Of a stretch of 64,000 nucleotides of DNA, positions 41,601 to 48,794 are shown piece by piece. The notes under the pieces were generated by a model that saw nothing but the letters and a program-made list of their open reading frames with translations, made no database searches and had not been told where the DNA came from. A program made the position numbers and the translations under genes. This stretch comes from Paenibacillus tianjinensis (GTDB lineage Bacteria > Bacillota > Bacilli > Paenibacillales > Paenibacillaceae), in NCBI RefSeq assembly GCF_017086365.1, contig NZ_CP070969.1, positions 5,146,001 through 5,210,000 of the forward strand, read 5' to 3'. Position 1 is the stretch's first letter; each line of letters begins with the position of its first letter.

Positions 41601-43512
41601 CGGTCGAGATGCTTTCCGGCGATATTTTCAATGAAGTCACAGCATGATCTGCCAAGTGATGCGGCTGCACCGCCCCTGCAGCCAGATGGACTTCCTTCAC
41701 GGCACCGGAGGCCAGCTTATCGCCGGTCACCGCTCCGGCCTGCAGAGCTGTGCTGCTGACACTGTTCTCGGAGAGATGTTTGCGCTCAACGGCGCCCGGA
41801 GCCAGATGTTCGGTATCTACCACCGCATTTTGCAGCACACGGCCGCTGATGCTGGCATCTGCCAGATGTTTTTCCTCCACCGCACAGAAAGCGATATGCT
41901 CCCCGCTCACGGCTTCACGGACAATGGTATTGCTGTTCACGGAACCGGGAGCCAGCTTCGCGCCGGTAACCGCCCCGTCTGCCAATTTGGCAGTAGTTAC
42001 ACTATGCGGAAGGAGATGATCTGCCGTGACTGACTCATGCGCCAGCTGTTTGCCGGTTACTGCACCGGAAGCCAGGTGGGTGTTCAGCACTGCACCTGCC
42101 TGCAGCTGCTCTGAACCCACGGATTCAGTGCTCAAGTGAGATTGATCTACTGCTTCACGTTGGATGTGAGCGGAGGTCACCGCCTGCATGGCAATCTGCG
42201 GACTGCGGACTGCCGACTTCGCCAGATGGCGGGTCGTCACTGCTTCATCCGCCAGCTTATGCGTGAGGATGCTTTGGTCGGCGATTTTGGAGGAGGTGAC
42301 CGCCTGCTCAACAATCTGCGCCGTCCCCACAGCCCCTTCCGCCAGTTTTACAAAAGAAATACTCCGGTCAGCCAGATGATTCCCCCTGATTTCCCCATCA
42401 CCGATATGGGTCCCGTTTACGCTCTCGGGACTCAGGTGCTGGCTGCGTACTGCCTTCTCCCCGAGCTGCCGTGAGCCAACCGAACCATCTGCCATATGCC
42501 CGCTGTCAATCACGCCGGAGCCCAGCTGCTCTTTGCCGATCAGCTTGCCGGCCAGCTGCTCGCGCCCGATCGCACCCGGAGCCAGATGCTTCGCGGTCAC
42601 TGCCCCTTCCTTCAGATGGCGGCTGTCGATGCTGCCATCAGCCAGCTTGGCACCGCTGATTTCGCCATCGGCGATTTTATCACCGGATACCGCTTCATCC
42701 GCCAGCTTGGAGCGGTCAATAACCCCGTTTGCCAGGTGACGGCTGACAATGCTGCTGCTTAGAATTTTCTCGCCGCTAACGGCACCATCCTCCAGCAGCT
42801 CGGAGGTAATCAGCAGCTCGCTCAAATGGCGTCCGGCGATCGAGCGGTCGGCGATCTGCTCTCCTCCGATCGTGCGGTCAGCCAGCTTTTCAGGGCCGAT
42901 ACTGCCGTTCTTCAGCTTCTCGCCGCCGATCGAATGATCCAGCAGCTTGCCGCCGCTGATACTGCCTTCCGCCAAATGCTCTCCTGAAATGGATTCATGG
43001 GCGATTTTGGAGGAGGTAACCGCCTTTTCGGCAATGTTGATGCTCTGTACCGCATAATCCTGCAGCCACGGTGTACCGATAATGCCGAACTTCAGCTTGG
43101 ACCCGTCAATGGTTCGGGGGGCGATTTTGGAGCCGGTAACCGCCGCTTCGGAAATGTCATCGGTATAGACCTTCTGCAGACGTTCCTTCTCTGTCATAAG
43201 CGGTACCACCGGCACATTTACTGGAGCAGCCGCCTCAATCTCAAGCGCTTCTTCCACTGCAGGCTTCAGCAGCTGATTCGTTTCAAGGGCGGCCGGCTGT
43301 GCCGGAAGCTCCGCCGTGCCTACGCCGCTTACCTGCAGAGTCTGGTCTGGTGTACTAACCTCCGCCACCGTTTCTGTGCCTTCGGCTGACGCTTCCCCCT
43401 CCTGTACCTTTGGACCGCTTCGCAGCATGCTCAGTTCTGTTAAATTGGGATTATCTACATAATAGAGTCGTTTTTTAGAGCTGGTATGCCGGTTCTTTCT
43501 GGAGCTCTTCAC
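38632..43512 (-). CDS. giant decapeptide-repeat surface protein (WIAG-tail-like)
   Basis: 1626 residues from GTG with GGAGG nine bases upstream. Basic N-terminus (~1-20), an Ala/Glu/Pro linker to ~115, about 140 uninterrupted 10-residue repeats of pattern x-(L/I)-A-x-x-(S/A)-(V/I)-x-(S/G)-x to ~1520, and a ~105-residue C-terminal domain ending near LSWIALGAPQ. The 30-bp register is kept without indels over ~4.2 kb. There is no signal peptide or membrane span. Similar SV..KLADG repeats occur in phage tail fibres, suggesting a beta-helical or trimeric fibre; I recall a WIAG-tail domain in Paenibacillus proteins ending like this. Next to a YheC/D gene, a spore-surface role is plausible but inferred. 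Confidence 0.85.
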   Translation of the reverse strand: MKSSRKNRHTSSKKRLYYVDNPNLTELSMLRSGPKVQEGEASAEGTETVAEVSTPDQTLQVSGVGTAELPAQPAALETNQLLKPAVEEALEIEAAAPVNVPVVPLMTEKERLQKVYTDDISEAAVTGSKIAPRTIDGSKLKFGIIGTPWLQDYAVQSINIAEKAVTSSKIAHESISGEHLAEGSISGGKLLDHSIGGEKLKNGSIGPEKLADRTIGGEQIADRSIAGRHLSELLITSELLEDGAVSGEKILSSSIVSRHLANGVIDRSKLADEAVSGDKIADGEISGAKLADGSIDSRHLKEGAVTAKHLAPGAIGREQLAGKLIGKEQLGSGVIDSGHMADGSVGSRQLGEKAVRSQHLSPESVNGTHIGDGEIRGNHLADRSISFVKLAEGAVGTAQIVEQAVTSSKIADQSILTHKLADEAVTTRHLAKSAVRSPQIAMQAVTSAHIQREAVDQSHLSTESVGSEQLQAGAVLNTHLASGAVTGKQLAHESVTADHLLPHSVTTAKLADGAVTGAKLAPGSVNSNTIVREAVSGEHIAFCAVEEKHLADASISGRVLQNAVVDTEHLAPGAVERKHLSENSVSSTALQAGAVTGDKLASGAVKEVHLAAGAVQPHHLADHAVTSLKISPESISTDKLNDLSVTSIKLADGSVSSPKLASAAVTTEHLAPGAVVPASISDTAVQGRHLAPGSIGGAHIRPMSIGNGHLLPSSVSSIQVQEGSIVSSKLADEAVSSRHLSPGSIDGSHLAEAAVESRHIGEGEITLAHLAEEVRSADILPDGSIGADKLADSSVGSSQLAPGSVYAGHITPGAVDSRHIRSGSITLKHLSKEALTSDLLPDGSVGGAKLADASIGSEHLSPGSIDGSHLAEAAVESRHIGEGEITLAHLAEEVRSADILPDGSIGADKLADGSVGSSQLAPGSVYGGHITPEAVDSRHIRSGSITLKHLSKEALTSDLLPDGSVGGAKLADASIGSEHLSPGSIDGSHLAEAAVESRHIGAGEITLAHLAEEVRSTDILPDGSIGADKLADGSVGSSQLAPGSVYAGHITPEAVDGRHIRSGSITLSHLSEETLTSDLLPDGSVGGAKLADAAIASRHLSAGSIEGSHLAEAAVESRHIGAGEITLAHLAEEVLSPDILPDGSIGADKLADGSVGSSQLAPGSVNADHLTPEAVDSHHIRNGSITLKHLAEETLTSELLPDGSISTDKLADGSVGSRKLAAGSVYGSHLAPEAVDSRHIRNSSITLKHLSKEVLTSELLPDGSITSKKLAEGSIGSFQLAPGSIYGGHLASEAVDSRHIRSGSITLKHLSGETLTPDLLPDGSIGAAKLAEGAVGSFQLAPGSVYGGHLAADAVESSHIQRGSITADHLAEGTLNAEMLPDSSIGAEKLAAGAVHSHHLQQESVYGEHLADGILEERHLLPEVIKLTHLAEEVRSAELLPDGSITSSKLAAGSVGEEHLADGAVNTSALQDEAVDAAKLASFAVQSRHLEEESVQSYHIAPGAVTGDHLAHGAVSAEHLSFSPVQSAGNREVLQQFGMTAFMFNGNAESVEVTVPFDEAFGHTGYVLVAMTNQPFFHVSLKSRASGEAVVVVDRLRETPHFYGVLSWIALGAPQAKPAAEHQAFD
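39241..41300. repeat. 180/360-bp higher-order DNA repeats inside the decapeptide gene
   Basis: Within the 30-bp repeats, near-identical blocks recur every 360 bp (for example at 40141, 40501, 40861 and 41221), and related blocks every 180 bp downstream in the gene (39601, 39781, 39961). This is 12 or 6 decapeptides per block and indicates recent expansion by slippage or unequal recombination. Confidence 0.85.
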
Positions 43513-43682
43513 AAGCAGTCTCCTCCTTCCATCGAATGTTTCTCCTAGGCATCATATGCAGTAAGGTAGGCGGATGACACCCTTTTGCAGCATGCCTGCC
43601 ATTCTTTACACCCTTAAACTCCTGGTTCAAAAAAGGGCATCTGCCGCCGCGCATTCGTCCATCCCCCGAGGCCCCGTACAAA

Positions 43683-43690
43683 CATACAAT
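43683..43690 (+). promoter_or_regulatory. possible mother-cell sigma -10 box of the YheC/D-like gene
   Basis: CATACAAT, the SigE-type -10 consensus, about 50 bp before the ATG. The -35 is unclear. The same octamer precedes the YjcZ-type gene at 52691. Confidence 0.35.
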
Positions 43691-43741
43691 GCTAAAGAAG
43701 GGGAACCGCCGTAACTACAGAAGATAACGGGAGGAACGAAC

Positions 43742-44836
43742 ATGGGGCAAAAGCTCGTGGGAATACTGCTGAATGCCGCTATGCACCGGGGCGTTCCCCG
43801 GTTAAAAACGGGACAGGAGTCGCTGGAAAGCTATGAGGAGGCTGCCGCCGCATACGGAATGATCCCCGGCTTTCTGCAGCTCTCCGACATCAATCCGGAA
43901 TCAGGGTTCAGCATCGCTTACGTGAAAGGAAGTCAGGGATACGTCAGAACCGTCATCCCGACACCGGGCGTAATTCATAACAGGGCGATCTACAGCCAGG
44001 GCAGCACCGGGATCGACCGGCTGCTGCGGCAGGGCCTCCTGATATTCAATACATGTAACCGCTACGGAAAAGATCAGATTCACGGGCTGCTGGAGCAGAA
44101 TGAAGCACTGCAGTGCTTTTTGCCTGACTCTAGGACCGGAATGTCCGGGCTTAAGGAAATGATGGACCGCTATTCTGACCTCATTCTCAAACCGTGTCGC
44201 GGCAGTGTCGGCAAGGGCGTCATGCGCCTCTCCCGGATCAGTGCGCGCCGCTGGACCTGGAGTTACCTCCCCTCCGGTTCGCGCCGCTGGCTGAGCAGCA
44301 CGGTGGACCCGCAGGCTTTGCCCAGGGCACTGCGGCTACGCTTCGCGTCAGTACCCTATCTGGTGCAGGAGCGCATTCCGCTGGCTGAGGTCAGCGGCCG
44401 GCCCTTTGATCTGCGGGTCACCGTGCAGCGCGGCTGGGGCGGAGAGTGGCAGGTAACCGGCATGTTCGCCAAACTTGCGGCACCCGGGGGCTTTGTCTCG
44501 AACATCGCCAGAGGCGGAGAAGCGTTAAACGCATCCGCTGTTCTGAATCAGGTCTTCACCGGTAGTGCAGCGGCACACATCCGCATGTCCGTCACAGCGC
44601 TTAGTCTCTCCATCGCACACCAGCTGGAGAACCATCTGCCCGGTCTGGCCGACATCGGCCTCGATATTGGAATCACCCGGGACCAGCGCCTGTATTTCAT
44701 TGAATGCAACGGGCGCGACCAGCGCTATGGATTCCAGAAAGCAGGGCTGAGCGGAACCTGGAAAGACAGCTACCGCAGGCCGATGGGCTATGCCCGTTTC
44801 CTGCTTGAAGATCCCGCAAGGTATATCCGTTATTGA
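43742..44836 (+). CDS. YheC/YheD family ATP-grasp protein
   Basis: 364 residues resembling the spore-coat-associated YheC/YheD family. ATP-grasp elements: LILKPCRGSVGKGVMRLS (Lys and Gly-rich loop), VQERIPLAEVSGRPFDLRV, and IGLDIGITRDQRLYFIECNGRDQRY with the metal-binding Glu/Asn. ATP-grasp enzymes form C-N bonds using ATP; the substrate of this family is not known to me. GGGAGG is seven bases upstream. It is divergent from the 1626-residue gene and 90 bp upstream of the PSD gene. Confidence 0.85.
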   Translation: MGQKLVGILLNAAMHRGVPRLKTGQESLESYEEAAAAYGMIPGFLQLSDINPESGFSIAYVKGSQGYVRTVIPTPGVIHNRAIYSQGSTGIDRLLRQGLLIFNTCNRYGKDQIHGLLEQNEALQCFLPDSRTGMSGLKEMMDRYSDLILKPCRGSVGKGVMRLSRISARRWTWSYLPSGSRRWLSSTVDPQALPRALRLRFASVPYLVQERIPLAEVSGRPFDLRVTVQRGWGGEWQVTGMFAKLAAPGGFVSNIARGGEALNASAVLNQVFTGSAAAHIRMSVTALSLSIAHQLENHLPGLADIGLDIGITRDQRLYFIECNGRDQRYGFQKAGLSGTWKDSYRRPMGYARFLLEDPARYIRY

Positions 44837-44864
44837 TTTGTCTCTTATTCTATGTCAATATAAT

Positions 44865-44905
44865 GCAGAGCGGTAACGGTCCCGGAAGCGGGACCGTTAC
44901 TCTGC
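44865..44905 (+). promoter_or_regulatory. strong hairpin before the PSD gene
   Basis: GTAACGGTCCC/GGGACCGTTAC with flanking GCAGA/TCTGC (3-nt bulge) and a 6-nt loop. It ends 20 bp before the PSD start and has no T run, so it may be an mRNA-structure element or a weak terminator of the YheC/D-like gene. Confidence 0.55.
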
Positions 44906-44925
44906 ATGATGGAAGGGAGATAATC

Positions 44926-45717
44926 ATGGTTAAACAATTGCTGCGGCTGATGACTGAGCTGTCCTCACGAAGATGGCTTTCCCGGTTAATGGGAGCTTTT
45001 TCCCATAGCAGACTCAGCCGTTTTTTGATCCCGGTATTTATTCGGACTTATCATATTCCTGCCGCCGAAGCGGAGAAGCCGTCCGGGGAATACCACACGC
45101 TAAATGAATTTTTCAGCCGCCGGCTGAAGCCTGGAATGCGCACGGTAGCGGATGGGGCTGATGTTGTCGCCAGTCCGGTAGACGCTTTGATTACCGCCAT
45201 GGGTGAGATTCAAGCCGGAACTATTATGAATGTGAAAGGGCAGGATTACCTGCTGGAAGATTTGCTTAATCATTCTCCGCATATGGAGCTGTACAAAAAG
45301 GGCTTTTTCTTCGTATTGTACTTAAGCCCGACGGATTATCACCGGATTCACGCGCCGCTTACCGGACGCAGGATTGAGAGCGACTACATCCGCGGCCGGG
45401 CTTACCCCGTCAACGAATTCGGCATGAGACATATGAAGAGTGTGCTGAGCCGCAATGAACGGCTCATTACTTATATTGCCGGAGCAAACGGGGAAGCCGC
45501 CGTTGTGAAGGTAGGTGCGATGAATGTCAGCAGCATCCATTATTCGCATCCTGAAGCGGATCAGTGGCAGATCGGAGAGGACCTCGCTTACTTCGAATTC
45601 GGCTCCACTGTCGTGCTGCTTCTTGAGAACGGCACCTTTACTCCGCGGCCCGGACTCACAACCGAGACCAAGGTTAAGATGGGGGAACTGCTGGGGACAC
45701 TGCGGCGCCCTACTTGA
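44926..45717 (+). CDS. psd: phosphatidylserine decarboxylase
   Basis: 263 residues. The self-cleavage site FGST (FEFGSTVVLLLENG, near 228) yields the pyruvoyl cofactor; SPVDALI and DYHRIHAPLTG hold the conserved Asp and His of the decarboxylase. It makes phosphatidylethanolamine from phosphatidylserine at the inner membrane face. ATG 44926 has AGGGAG six bases upstream and is preferred over 44833. A strong terminator follows at 45736. Confidence 0.93.
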   Translation: MVKQLLRLMTELSSRRWLSRLMGAFSHSRLSRFLIPVFIRTYHIPAAEAEKPSGEYHTLNEFFSRRLKPGMRTVADGADVVASPVDALITAMGEIQAGTIMNVKGQDYLLEDLLNHSPHMELYKKGFFFVLYLSPTDYHRIHAPLTGRRIESDYIRGRAYPVNEFGMRHMKSVLSRNERLITYIAGANGEAAVVKVGAMNVSSIHYSHPEADQWQIGEDLAYFEFGSTVVLLLENGTFTPRPGLTTETKVKMGELLGTLRRPT

Positions 45718-45735
45718 ACCGCCAACACATACTAC

Positions 45736-45781
45736 AAAGCCCCGTCCAAGGGAGCGCAGGCACGCCTTTGGACGGGGCTTT
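45736..45781 (+). terminator. terminator of psd
   Basis: AAAGCCCCGTCCAA/TTGGACGGGGCTTT, perfect 14-bp arms around an 18-nt loop. It may serve both strands, since the DUF2569-like gene converges on it. Confidence 0.85.
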
Positions 45782-45821
45782 GATTTGTATTAAAACTCTC
45801 AACCAAGATATATATGTACTT

Positions 45822-46328
45822 TTACCGCACAAAAGTGTTGGCTACCCGCTCGGATTTTAGAAAGTAAGACACCCAAATCATGCAGGTAAAGCCTGTTCTT
45901 ATAAGATCACGAAGGTTGCTGCCTTGACCCGTCTCTCTGATCAGCGGTATGTTCAGCTGCAGAATATAATCAATAATAGCGATTAGCAGATTGCAGCAGT
46001 AGAGCAGAATGATGATGCGGGGTAATATCGATTTTTTCCGGTAAAACAACACCAAAGTAACGACATTGAAGAGCAGCAGCAGCAGATTTGCCGAAGCCTC
46101 GAATACAAGCAGGGTAGCCCACAGCGGATGATATAATTCTCCCTGTTTGGATGTGGCTATGTCCCAGTACTCCGATTGAAAGCTTGGAAGGTTATAGTTC
46201 AGCAGCTGTGCCGCGACCAATACCAGCGTTGCAATCAGTCCAATCTGTACCAGAATCAGCCAGCTCCCCAGACCAGACGGCCCTAGCGGCCTGTATGCTT
46301 GCGTTTACTGTTGAATCTCCGTTTCCAT
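45822..46328 (-). pseudogene. DUF2569-like membrane protein with an early stop codon
   Basis: A well-placed start (ATG 46328, AGGAGG seven bases upstream) reads METEIQQ then TAA at 46305-46307. The same frame continues without further stops to 45822 and, after the stop, reads as a typical DUF2569 N-terminus (GPSGLGSWLILVQIGLIATL), then YHPLWATLLVFEASANLLLL and further spans. The gene therefore looks inactivated by one nonsense change, or is read from a non-canonical internal start; the first ATG after the stop is at 46220, which would lose the first span. About 160 residues if restored. Function of the family unknown. Confidence 0.75.
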
Positions 46329-46555
46329 ACATTTTCCTCCTAATTATTGTAGTGTCGGGCGCTTGCTCCATATCATGTTTCATTCTCCGAATCTTCTTAA
46401 TCATTATAAGGAACTAAAATATTTTCAATCATATCGTAAAATCATCATAATAAGATCTACTATGTGATCCTGTGTATGTAGAAATTGTGTACTCAGGCGG
46501 TAAAAAGAATGCGTTGGCTGATGAATTAAGATCAACACTGCTCTTAACCCATAAC

Positions 46556-46583
46556 AAAAACCCCGCAGATTTCATCTGCAGGG
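46556..46583 (-). terminator. terminator of gpmA
   Basis: CCCCGCAGAT/ATCTGCAGGG with a 3-nt loop and T5 on the minus strand, 41 bp after the gpmA stop. Confidence 0.85.
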
Positions 46584-46623
46584 CAGCTCCGTTCTCTTCG
46601 TTCGTACAGGTTATTGCTTAAGC

Positions 46624-47373
46624 TTATTCCGTCACCTTGCTCGGGTTCGCCACCTCACGGGCCTTCTCCTGCACTTCTTCAGGGACCCCGAGATAAAAGC
46701 GGCTGATCGGCTTCACGTCATCATCCAGCTTATAAACAAGCGGAACACCGGTGGGAACATTCAGCTCAAGCAATGTCGGTTCATCCAAATCCTCCATGAA
46801 TTTAATCAGCGCCCGCAGCGTATTTCCGTGCGCCGAGATTAGCACCCGCTCCTTCTTGCGGATCAGCGGCACAATCCGTTTGCCCCAGAAATCGCCGACA
46901 CGGGCGACCGTATCCTCCAGGCTCTCCCCTCGCGGAATATCGCCCGGACGCACCTCCTTGTAGCGGATGTCGTTTCTGGCATAGCGCGGGTCATCCGGCG
47001 TAAGCAAAGGGGGGCGGACCGACAGGCTGCGCCGCCAGATATGCAGCTGCTCCTCGCCGTATTTAACGGCGGTTTCACTTTTGCTCAGACCCTGCAATGC
47101 CCCGTAATGGCGCTCGTTCAGCTTCCATGATTTCTGTACAGGAATCCACAGCAGATCCATTTCCTCCAGCACATAGTTAAGCGTCTTAATCGAACGCTTC
47201 AGCACAGAGGCAAAGGCCAGATCGAAGGAGTAGCCTGCTTCTTTCAACAGCTTGCCGGCGGCCTTGGCCTCATCAATTCCTTTGTCCGTCAGATCGGGAT
47301 CGCTCCAGCCTGTAAACAGATTCTGACGGTTGTATTCACTCTCTCCATGCCGGATCAACACCACTTCGTACAT
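46624..47373 (-). CDS. gpmA: 2,3-bisphosphoglycerate-dependent phosphoglycerate mutase
   Basis: 249 residues, the usual dPGM length. LIRHGESEYNRQNLFTGW holds the phosphohistidine, ERHYGALQG the substrate-binding part, and LISAHGNTLRALIKFMED the second catalytic His. Interconverts 3- and 2-phosphoglycerate in glycolysis. GAGAGA precedes the ATG and a terminator follows; single-gene transcript. Confidence 0.95.
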   Translation of the reverse strand: MYEVVLIRHGESEYNRQNLFTGWSDPDLTDKGIDEAKAAGKLLKEAGYSFDLAFASVLKRSIKTLNYVLEEMDLLWIPVQKSWKLNERHYGALQGLSKSETAVKYGEEQLHIWRRSLSVRPPLLTPDDPRYARNDIRYKEVRPGDIPRGESLEDTVARVGDFWGKRIVPLIRKKERVLISAHGNTLRALIKFMEDLDEPTLLELNVPTGVPLVYKLDDDVKPISRFYLGVPEEVQEKAREVANPSKVTE

Positions 47374-47837
47374 TCTCTCTCACCTCTAACCTTTGGTTTC
47401 AGTTTCTTTCTGCTCCGCTTAAGTATATGTCATCTCTAGCCGCCAATCCTCTTTATCCTTATACCCCGGCAAGTCCATGCGGATACGCCAGAAGCTGAGA
47501 GGCCGGCCCGTCTCACTCAAATTCTAAAAAACCGGATGCCTTCCGGCCCCGGTTCTCTTACATCTATCGCTGTATCCTTGCGTCTTAGTCTGCTTGCTTT
47601 AGAACCACTGGTCTGTGGTCATGCCGCTATTCTGCTTCAAGCGTCTCCAGCGGTTCCGGCATAATCCGGCGCTCCCGCACTTGAGAGCATTGTTTGAAAT
47701 CCGGCGTCCTCTTGTCATACCTGTGTTCTCCCCTTCCAGGCTGTATGTAAATCTTCTGTAAACCAGGTTGCAACGTATTTACCCCTGGAGTAAAAAGCTG
47801 AAACAAAGCAGCCGGAAGAGGGAGGACGGGACAACGA
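47374..47837. other. 464-bp gap between gpmA and the AraC gene
   Basis: No firm gene. A 39-codon frame on the minus strand starting near 47739 (MTRGRRISNN) has GGGGAG nine bases upstream but a composition that does not look like a protein family. An imperfect CCGG-rich hairpin lies near 47530-47556. Confidence 0.4.
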
Positions 47838-48623
47838 TCAGCGGATCTCGGACGGGCTTTTCCCTGTGTGCTGCTTGAACTGGCGGCTGAAAAAGAAAAT
47901 ATCACGGTAGCCCAGCGCATCCGCCACCTCGGTGACATTCATTCCCGCGTACAGCAGCAGATGCTGGGCCCGTTCGATCCGGGCACGGATTACATACGAC
48001 TGGACCGAGGAGCCGGTAATTTCCTTAAATTTAATCGAGAAGTAACGGGGAGACAATCCCGCCCGGGCGGCCAGGTCCTCTACCCGGTGTGCAGCTCCCG
48101 GATGCTGGCTGACATAATTGGCTACCTCGTGGATAATTTCAGTCAGATGGTTGCTTGCATGCCGCTCCACCGGCATCATCCGGTCCTCACGCAGCAGATG
48201 GATCATCAGCTGCTTCAGAATCAGTTGCCCTTCCTCCTCGGCAGCAAAGGTTTTGACCAGAAATAAACGGACATAACGGGCAAGCAGATGCTCGAATTCC
48301 ACCGTTTCTGTCAGCTCACGGTATGGCTGGGGGATCTCTGACACCTCTTCGGCAACATCAAAGTGAATGTATGTAATTACCAGCGGCTTTTGCGGATTAT
48401 GTGTCGCATAAGTAGAGTCACCCGGGCGGAACAGGAAGCAGCTTCCCTTGCCCACCTGAAAAGGCACACCGCTGCGTACAACCGTACCTTCCCCGCTCCA
48501 GACATAAAATAAATCATAATTTTGCAGCGGCTTCTCTCTTTTCTGCCATCTCCAGCCCGGTTCGCAGACAATCTTCGCCAGGGCCGGCAGAATTACAAAA
48601 GAGGATGGCGATGCATGCAGCAT
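47838..48623 (-). CDS. AraC-family transcriptional regulator
   Basis: 261 residues. N-terminal cupin-like ligand domain (~1-140, with FLFRPGDSTYATHNPQKPLVITYIHFD) and C-terminal double HTH: VEDLAARAGLSPRYFSIKFKEITG and MNVTEVADALGYRDIFFFSRQFKQHTGKSPSEIR. Such proteins usually activate sugar or metabolite genes. AGGAGGG lies 7 bases before the ATG. Downstream neighbours give no clear target. The palindromic repeats at 48641-48754 lie immediately upstream. Confidence 0.92.
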   Translation of the reverse strand: MLHASPSSFVILPALAKIVCEPGWRWQKREKPLQNYDLFYVWSGEGTVVRSGVPFQVGKGSCFLFRPGDSTYATHNPQKPLVITYIHFDVAEEVSEIPQPYRELTETVEFEHLLARYVRLFLVKTFAAEEEGQLILKQLMIHLLREDRMMPVERHASNHLTEIIHEVANYVSQHPGAAHRVEDLAARAGLSPRYFSIKFKEITGSSVQSYVIRARIERAQHLLLYAGMNVTEVADALGYRDIFFFSRQFKQHTGKSPSEIR

Positions 48624-48640
48624 AATATTCCCTCCTAAAA

Positions 48641-48754
48641 GTTTTGTTCAGCATAATCTTCTATGAAATTACTTCGTGAACAAAACTATCTTCGTAAGCA
48701 TCAGCTTAGTTTTGTTCAGCATAATCTTCTATGAAATTACTTCGTGAACAAAAC
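48641..48754. repeat. 68-bp tandem palindromic intergenic element, two copies
   Basis: Each copy runs from GTTTTGTTCA to its perfect complement TGAACAAAAC (46 bp), and the copies are joined by a 22-nt spacer containing CTTCGTAAGCAT. Period 68 bp (48641 and 48709). Same design as the 66-bp element at 5667. Confidence 0.85.
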
Positions 48755-48794
48755 TATCTCCGTAAGCATTTTCCTTACAATACATAATACCTTG

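Noticed and set aside
40079..41647. 522-codon plus-strand open frame inside the decapeptide-repeat gene
   Set aside because: The 30-bp repeat unit happens to lack stops in this frame; the minus frame has start, ribosome-binding site, unique N- and C-terminal domains and stop at the right places.
47627..47938. 103-codon minus frame between gpmA and the AraC gene
   Set aside because: It overlaps the AraC coding region in another frame, has no ribosome-binding site, and its composition is unlike a protein.
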